Source: Neptunomonas sp.
GTDB taxonomy: Bacteria > Pseudomonadota > Gammaproteobacteria > Pseudomonadales > Balneatricaceae
DNA length: 8,998 nt
NCBI GenBank assembly: GCA_004195305.1
Contig: SDWN01000340.1
Span: 1-8,998, forward strand
Reading direction: 5' to 3'
The notes under the pieces are model-generated. The model was not told the DNA's origin. It was given only the letters and a program-made list of their open reading frames with translations, and ran no database searches. This document shows, one piece after another, positions 6,171 through 8,998 of the stretch. How positions within the stretch are numbered: position 1 is the first letter of the stretch; each line of letters begins with the position of its first letter. The translations under genes were made by a program, and so were the position numbers.

Positions 6171-7186
6171 CAATGCCTCCTCTTATAAGCGGCAAGCTTG
6201 GCTTGTAATTCCCGGCCCTCGGCGGAGAGCAGAAAGTCGAGCGTGGTCGGCGGCACCAGCCTTCGCAGGCTCGCAAAGGCCTCTTTACGCCAGGCCTGGC
6301 GCACCCGGAAGGCGCTGACTACTTGACCATCGACCCGGCAACGCTCGAGTTGCTCGGTGGCGATCGAAAAGCGTCCCAGGACAGCCTTCATGGTCTCGCT
6401 GTAGATCCGGGTGGTCCGACAGTAGGGTTCGGTCCCGACAAAGCGGGTATGGATGTTAAAGAAGGGCGCCAGTTGCCGCGCAAACAGTAGCAGATCAAGC
6501 TCCATCTGCAGCGCCTGAAGATCCACGTCGCTCTTCAAAAAGTAACCGGGAAAGGTGACCGCACTGATGGCGTAAGCGCCGCTGTCGAGGACCGCGACGT
6601 TCGCCAGATCGGCCAGCCCCTGCTCAACCAGGCGGTAACGGATATCGAAGGGGAAGAGTGAGCGATCTTCGCGCACGACAAACACGTAAAGCCGATCGAC
6701 ACGGCGAGCGGCCTGTTCGATCAGGTAGCGGTGCCCACAGGTAAATGGGTTGCAATTCACCACCACGGCGCCGTTGTTGCCGGGCGTGACCAGTTCAGAC
6801 TGGGATTCCAGATACTGCTGCAAGCCGTTACCAAACTCAAGCAGGCAGACCTGGGGATGCTGGACCAGCGGGCTAAAATTGAAGGCCTGAAATGACGCGG
6901 CAGAACGGGGGGAGGTGAAGACGAAAAATGACCTGTAGCCAACCTGAAACGCGCTGCGCTGCAATTCGGTCAGCAGTTCACCCAGCAGGGCAGCGCCCTG
7001 ATATTCCGGAGCGATGGCGAACATCTTGAAAATATTGCGCTCACGGGCCGCCGCGGCGATCAGCTCCCCGCCATCGAAGATACCGATCAGGGCATCAAAA
7101 TTCTGCTCAAAACGCAGGCCCTGCGCCTCGATCAAATCCCTGGCAAGTTCAAGATCGCGTTGTCCGATAAGCTGTACAACCAGCAT
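6170..7186 (-). CDS. citC: [Citrate (pro-3S)-lyase] ligase CitC
   Basis: 338 residues. CitC uses ATP and acetate to acetylate the thiol of the CitD prosthetic group, switching citrate lyase on. The N-terminal third (about 1-120) looks like a GNAT domain (FKMFAIAPEYQGAALLGELL). The rest is a nucleotidyltransferase-type adenylylation domain with VVNCNPFTCGHRYLIE (about 142-157), VREDRSLFPF, a TFPGYFLK block, RFVGTEPYC (about 248-256) and SAFRVRQ (291-297). TCGH in place of the textbook HxGH agrees with the TLGH of enterobacterial CitC as I remember it, so it is not a defect. The ATG is at 7184-7186, with a modest GGTGA about seven bases upstream. It is the first gene of the operon after 449 non-coding bases, and its TGA overlaps the citD start. 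Confidence 0.96.
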   Translation of the reverse strand: MLVVQLIGQRDLELARDLIEAQGLRFEQNFDALIGIFDGGELIAAAARERNIFKMFAIAPEYQGAALLGELLTELQRSAFQVGYRSFFVFTSPRSAASFQAFNFSPLVQHPQVCLLEFGNGLQQYLESQSELVTPGNNGAVVVNCNPFTCGHRYLIEQAARRVDRLYVFVVREDRSLFPFDIRYRLVEQGLADLANVAVLDSGAYAISAVTFPGYFLKSDVDLQALQMELDLLLFARQLAPFFNIHTRFVGTEPYCRTTRIYSETMKAVLGRFSIATEQLERCRVDGQVVSAFRVRQAWRKEAFASLRRLVPPTTLDFLLSAEGRELQAKLAAYKRRH

Positions 7187-7299
7187 GGCAATTCACCGAT
7201 CGACTGTGAGATGACACTAACAAGCCACAGGCTAACACCATTAAAATGTATACCGAAACCTTAATTACACCCTGCGCAGAAAATCTGGAGACATCCTCT

Positions 7300-7327
7300 A
7301 ACATACCGACAAATAGCAATTTTCCAA
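7300..7327 (-). promoter_or_regulatory. Candidate sigma-70 promoter for the cit operon
   Basis: Reading the minus strand, TTGGAA (7322-7327) and TATGTT (7300-7305) are spaced by 16 bases, each matching the -35/-10 consensus at four of six positions. It would give a leader of about 110 bases before citC. This is the best match by eye and is weak; I found no convincing sigma-54 (GG-N10-GC) site. Confidence 0.25.
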
Positions 7328-7467
7328 GGGAGGGGCGACAAAGAAATATTCATGGGGCAGGAAACGGACCCTGGTGGAGTTTGCACCCTTGCAAGCCTGG
7401 CACGAAGACACCTGGATTGCTCACTTCCCTTTCATCAGAGATGAAGGCAGCAACAAAATAAAAACAA

Positions 7468-7480
7468 ATTCAACTTGAAT
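7468..7480. promoter_or_regulatory. 13-bp palindrome, possible operator or weak terminator
   Basis: ATTCAACTTGAAT is a perfect palindrome around one central base. On the minus strand it is followed by TTGTTTTTATTTTG, so it could be a weak rho-independent terminator for hsdR (four-pair stem with a five-base loop). Its symmetry would equally suit a dimeric repressor upstream of citC. There is not enough to choose. Confidence 0.3.
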
Positions 7481-7635
7481 AATTAGTAGGTTAGCCAGGA
7501 GGCACATCAAAATCCGTAACATGCATCAACAAACCATCAACAAACGCGCTTCATGCCCAAAACGGGACATAGCAATGACTCCTGCCCCCTACCTTTGGAT
7601 CATAAACACGCGCGACCTCAGCCCTGAGCGCATCC

Positions 7636-8998
7636 TTAAGCACAGCCTCGAATCAAATCAAACACCACCTTCGCGAATCCCTTAGCCAGCTCCGGGTTCG
7701 ACAGCACCTGCAACATCTGATTCTGATGCGCTTCGCTGCTGTCCATCACCGCATCGTCAATCGCCTTGGGAAAGTCACCCAGCATCGCCTGTTCAGGGCT
7801 GTTGTTTTGAGTCTGATCCATGACTCTTGAGTTCTCGATACCCTTGTCGCGAATCGTATGCGCATAGCTGGTCAGGTCGTTGTCGGTGAGATGGTCAGTC
7901 ATGAATAATTCGTTCAAACGCGCCAAAATCTGCGACAAAAACGCTTCCTTCTTGTCCTTCGCCTTGGCTGAGCCGAGGTCGTTGGCCGGTTGCAGTCTGT
8001 ACTCGGTAGAGTCTTCCTGCATCTCGATATTCTGCTCACGGATCTTCGAAAGCCGGTAGTGGCTAAGCGCGACGTTGCTCAGGTCGATGTCGTCCTCTTC
8101 GTCTAACTTCTCGCGTAACATCGGCCGCAAGTGACGGGCGTAGAGGGCCAGTTTCTCCAGATCTTTGCTGTCGTAATCGACGATCTGCGACATGAACTCG
8201 TAGAAACGGGTGAAACTGCCGAGGTCTTTCTTGAAGATCTCCAGCCGATCCTTCTCCTGCTTGCACTCCTTGAAGCACTTTTCGGCATTAGCGATCAACA
8301 CCGGATCGCTGGTTTTTCGGGTCCGCTCGAACATCTGCTTGGCAGTCTTGTAGGCATCAATCGCCAGCCTGTAGCGTCCCTGCCAGCGGTCAATCGCAGG
8401 CTTGCAGATATTGCTGATCGCGGTGTTGCTCTTGTTCTTGACGAAGAAGGCCATGGCGAAGTGCTCGACCTCCTGCCAGGTGAAGATATCGGCGGCGCGC
8501 AGCTTGTCGAACAGATCGAAGACCAGATCAGGATCGGAGACGTCGGCCAGTTCGGCGGTTTGATAATAGGGCTGAAAGGATTCGAGGATCTCTTGCGGTT
8601 CGTTGAAGAAGTCGAGGACGAAGGTGCCGCTCTCGGCCTTGCCGGGATAGGTGCGGTTTAGACGCGACAGGGTCTGCACGCACTCAACGCCACCGAGCTT
8701 CTTGTCGACGTACATGGCGCAGAGCTTGGGCTGATCGAAGCCGGTCTGAAACTTGTTGGCGACCAGCATCACCTGATAATCGGTCGAATCGAAGGCCTTG
8801 CGCAGGTCGCGCCCCTTGAGGTCGGGGTTCATATTCCGCTCGGTGAATTTCTCGCCCAGCAGCTCGGTTACATTAGGGGTCACTCCCAACATCCCTGTTT
8901 CCCGCGACACTTGTGCATCCTGCACATCGTCGAGGTCAACGGTATCGACCTGTTCGAACTGTCCGAAGGCGCGGGTGATGGTGGCGATATCATCCTCC
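7636..8998 (-). CDS. hsdR: Type I restriction enzyme R subunit HsdR, C-terminal part (5' end beyond window)
   Basis: About 453 codons of the C-terminal part of HsdR, the ATP-dependent translocase/endonuclease subunit of a type I restriction-modification complex. The reading frame is open to the last base of the window, so the start lies outside; the GTG at 8923-8925 is internal and not a start. The right end holds the last helicase motifs of the second RecA-like domain: MLVANKFQTGFDQPKL (motif V area, TGFD at about 8734-8745) and QTLSRLNR (motif VI, about 8653-8676). The remainder is the helical C-terminal region, charged and rich in Lys and Glu, which contacts the HsdM/HsdS core. The N-terminal PD-(D/E)xK nuclease and Walker motifs are not in the window. 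It ends TAA at 7636-7638. The hsdM and hsdS genes are not visible; they may be upstream. Confidence 0.93.
   Translation of the reverse strand, partial: EDDIATITRAFGQFEQVDTVDLDDVQDAQVSRETGMLGVTPNVTELLGEKFTERNMNPDLKGRDLRKAFDSTDYQVMLVANKFQTGFDQPKLCAMYVDKKLGGVECVQTLSRLNRTYPGKAESGTFVLDFFNEPQEILESFQPYYQTAELADVSDPDLVFDLFDKLRAADIFTWQEVEHFAMAFFVKNKSNTAISNICKPAIDRWQGRYRLAIDAYKTAKQMFERTRKTSDPVLIANAEKCFKECKQEKDRLEIFKKDLGSFTRFYEFMSQIVDYDSKDLEKLALYARHLRPMLREKLDEEDDIDLSNVALSHYRLSKIREQNIEMQEDSTEYRLQPANDLGSAKAKDKKEAFLSQILARLNELFMTDHLTDNDLTSYAHTIRDKGIENSRVMDQTQNNSPEQAMLGDFPKAIDDAVMDSSEAHQNQMLQVLSNPELAKGFAKVVFDLIRGCA

Larger units (their letters stand above)
7187..7635. other. AT-richer intergenic region between hsdR and citC
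   Basis: No supported gene in this 449-base gap. Short open frames exist on the plus strand (for example one starting at 7246), but none has a good ribosome binding site or a recognisable product. A plus-strand stretch from about 7320 to 7480 without a start codon reads as a plausible-looking peptide (EFAPLQAWHEDTWIAHFPF) before a stop, and may be a relic. It also holds a small hairpin at 7429-7447 and a 13-base palindrome at 7468-7480. The region probably contains the 3' end of the hsdR unit and the cit promoter. Confidence 0.5.

Noticed and set aside
5655..6188. Plus-strand open frame opposite the PPC gene and citD
   Set aside because: It spans two genuine minus-strand genes and their gap, and has no recognisable domain.
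7395..7420. Possible sigma-54 promoter starting TGGCAC
   Set aside because: The required GC about 10 bases after the GG is absent, and it points away from citC.
7246..7461. Plus-strand 71-codon open frame between hsdR and citC
   Set aside because: No ribosome binding site, no recognisable motif, and an AT-rich intergenic composition.
8131..8661. Plus-strand open frame of 176 codons opposite hsdR
   Set aside because: Antisense shadow with a repetitive hydrophobic/acidic composition typical of reversed coding sequence.
1..8998. CRISPR array, tRNA or rRNA genes, prophage
   Set aside because: No regularly spaced direct repeats, no cloverleaf-like sequence ending in a tRNA-type acceptor stem, and no phage structural or integrase genes were seen.

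Overview
The window appears to be the end of an assembled contig from a GC-rich Gram-negative bacterium. The first 19 bases are the Tn5/Nextera mosaic-end adapter, so the left edge is a library artefact and not genome sequence. A short-form CstA-like remnant, a RAYT-type transposase tail with a DnaA-like helix-turn-helix domain, glutaryl-CoA dehydrogenase and a full citrate lyase cluster together would fit an anaerobic Desulfuromonadota-type bacterium. That placement is a guess from gene content; no phylogenetic marker is present.

Layout. 1-19: adapter. 20-463 (+): C-terminal end of glutaryl-CoA dehydrogenase. 464-674: no gene, one stem-loop across the gcdH stop. 675-768: two closely related terminator hairpins between convergent transcription units. 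781-1605 (-): a graveyard of fragments, consisting of an unassigned stretch, an 80-bp element with terminal inverted repeats (853-932), an eroded cstA remnant (933-1253) and the C-terminal part of a REP-associated-type transposase (1267-1605). 1629-7186 (-): an intact seven-gene citrate lyase operon in the order citC, citD, a PPC/DUF296-domain gene, citE, citF, citX, citG. 7187-7635: an AT-richer intergenic region. 7636-8998 (-): C-terminal part of HsdR, the restriction subunit of a type I system, running off the right edge.

How the genes work together. CitD, CitE and CitF are the acyl-carrier, citryl-CoA lyase and acyl-transferase subunits of citrate lyase (citrate to acetate plus oxaloacetate). 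CitG makes the triphosphoribosyl-dephospho-CoA precursor, CitX transfers it to a Ser of CitD, and CitC acetylates the resulting thiol to activate the enzyme. All seven genes lie on the minus strand with overlaps or gaps of at most 24 bases, so they are probably co-transcribed and translationally coupled. No citrate transporter, oxaloacetate decarboxylase or CitAB-type regulator is visible here.

The most interesting point is the PPC/DUF296 gene placed between the carrier and lyase genes with its own good ribosome binding site. It is not part of the citrate lyase gene set as I know it and may be an unrecognised regulator or accessory factor.
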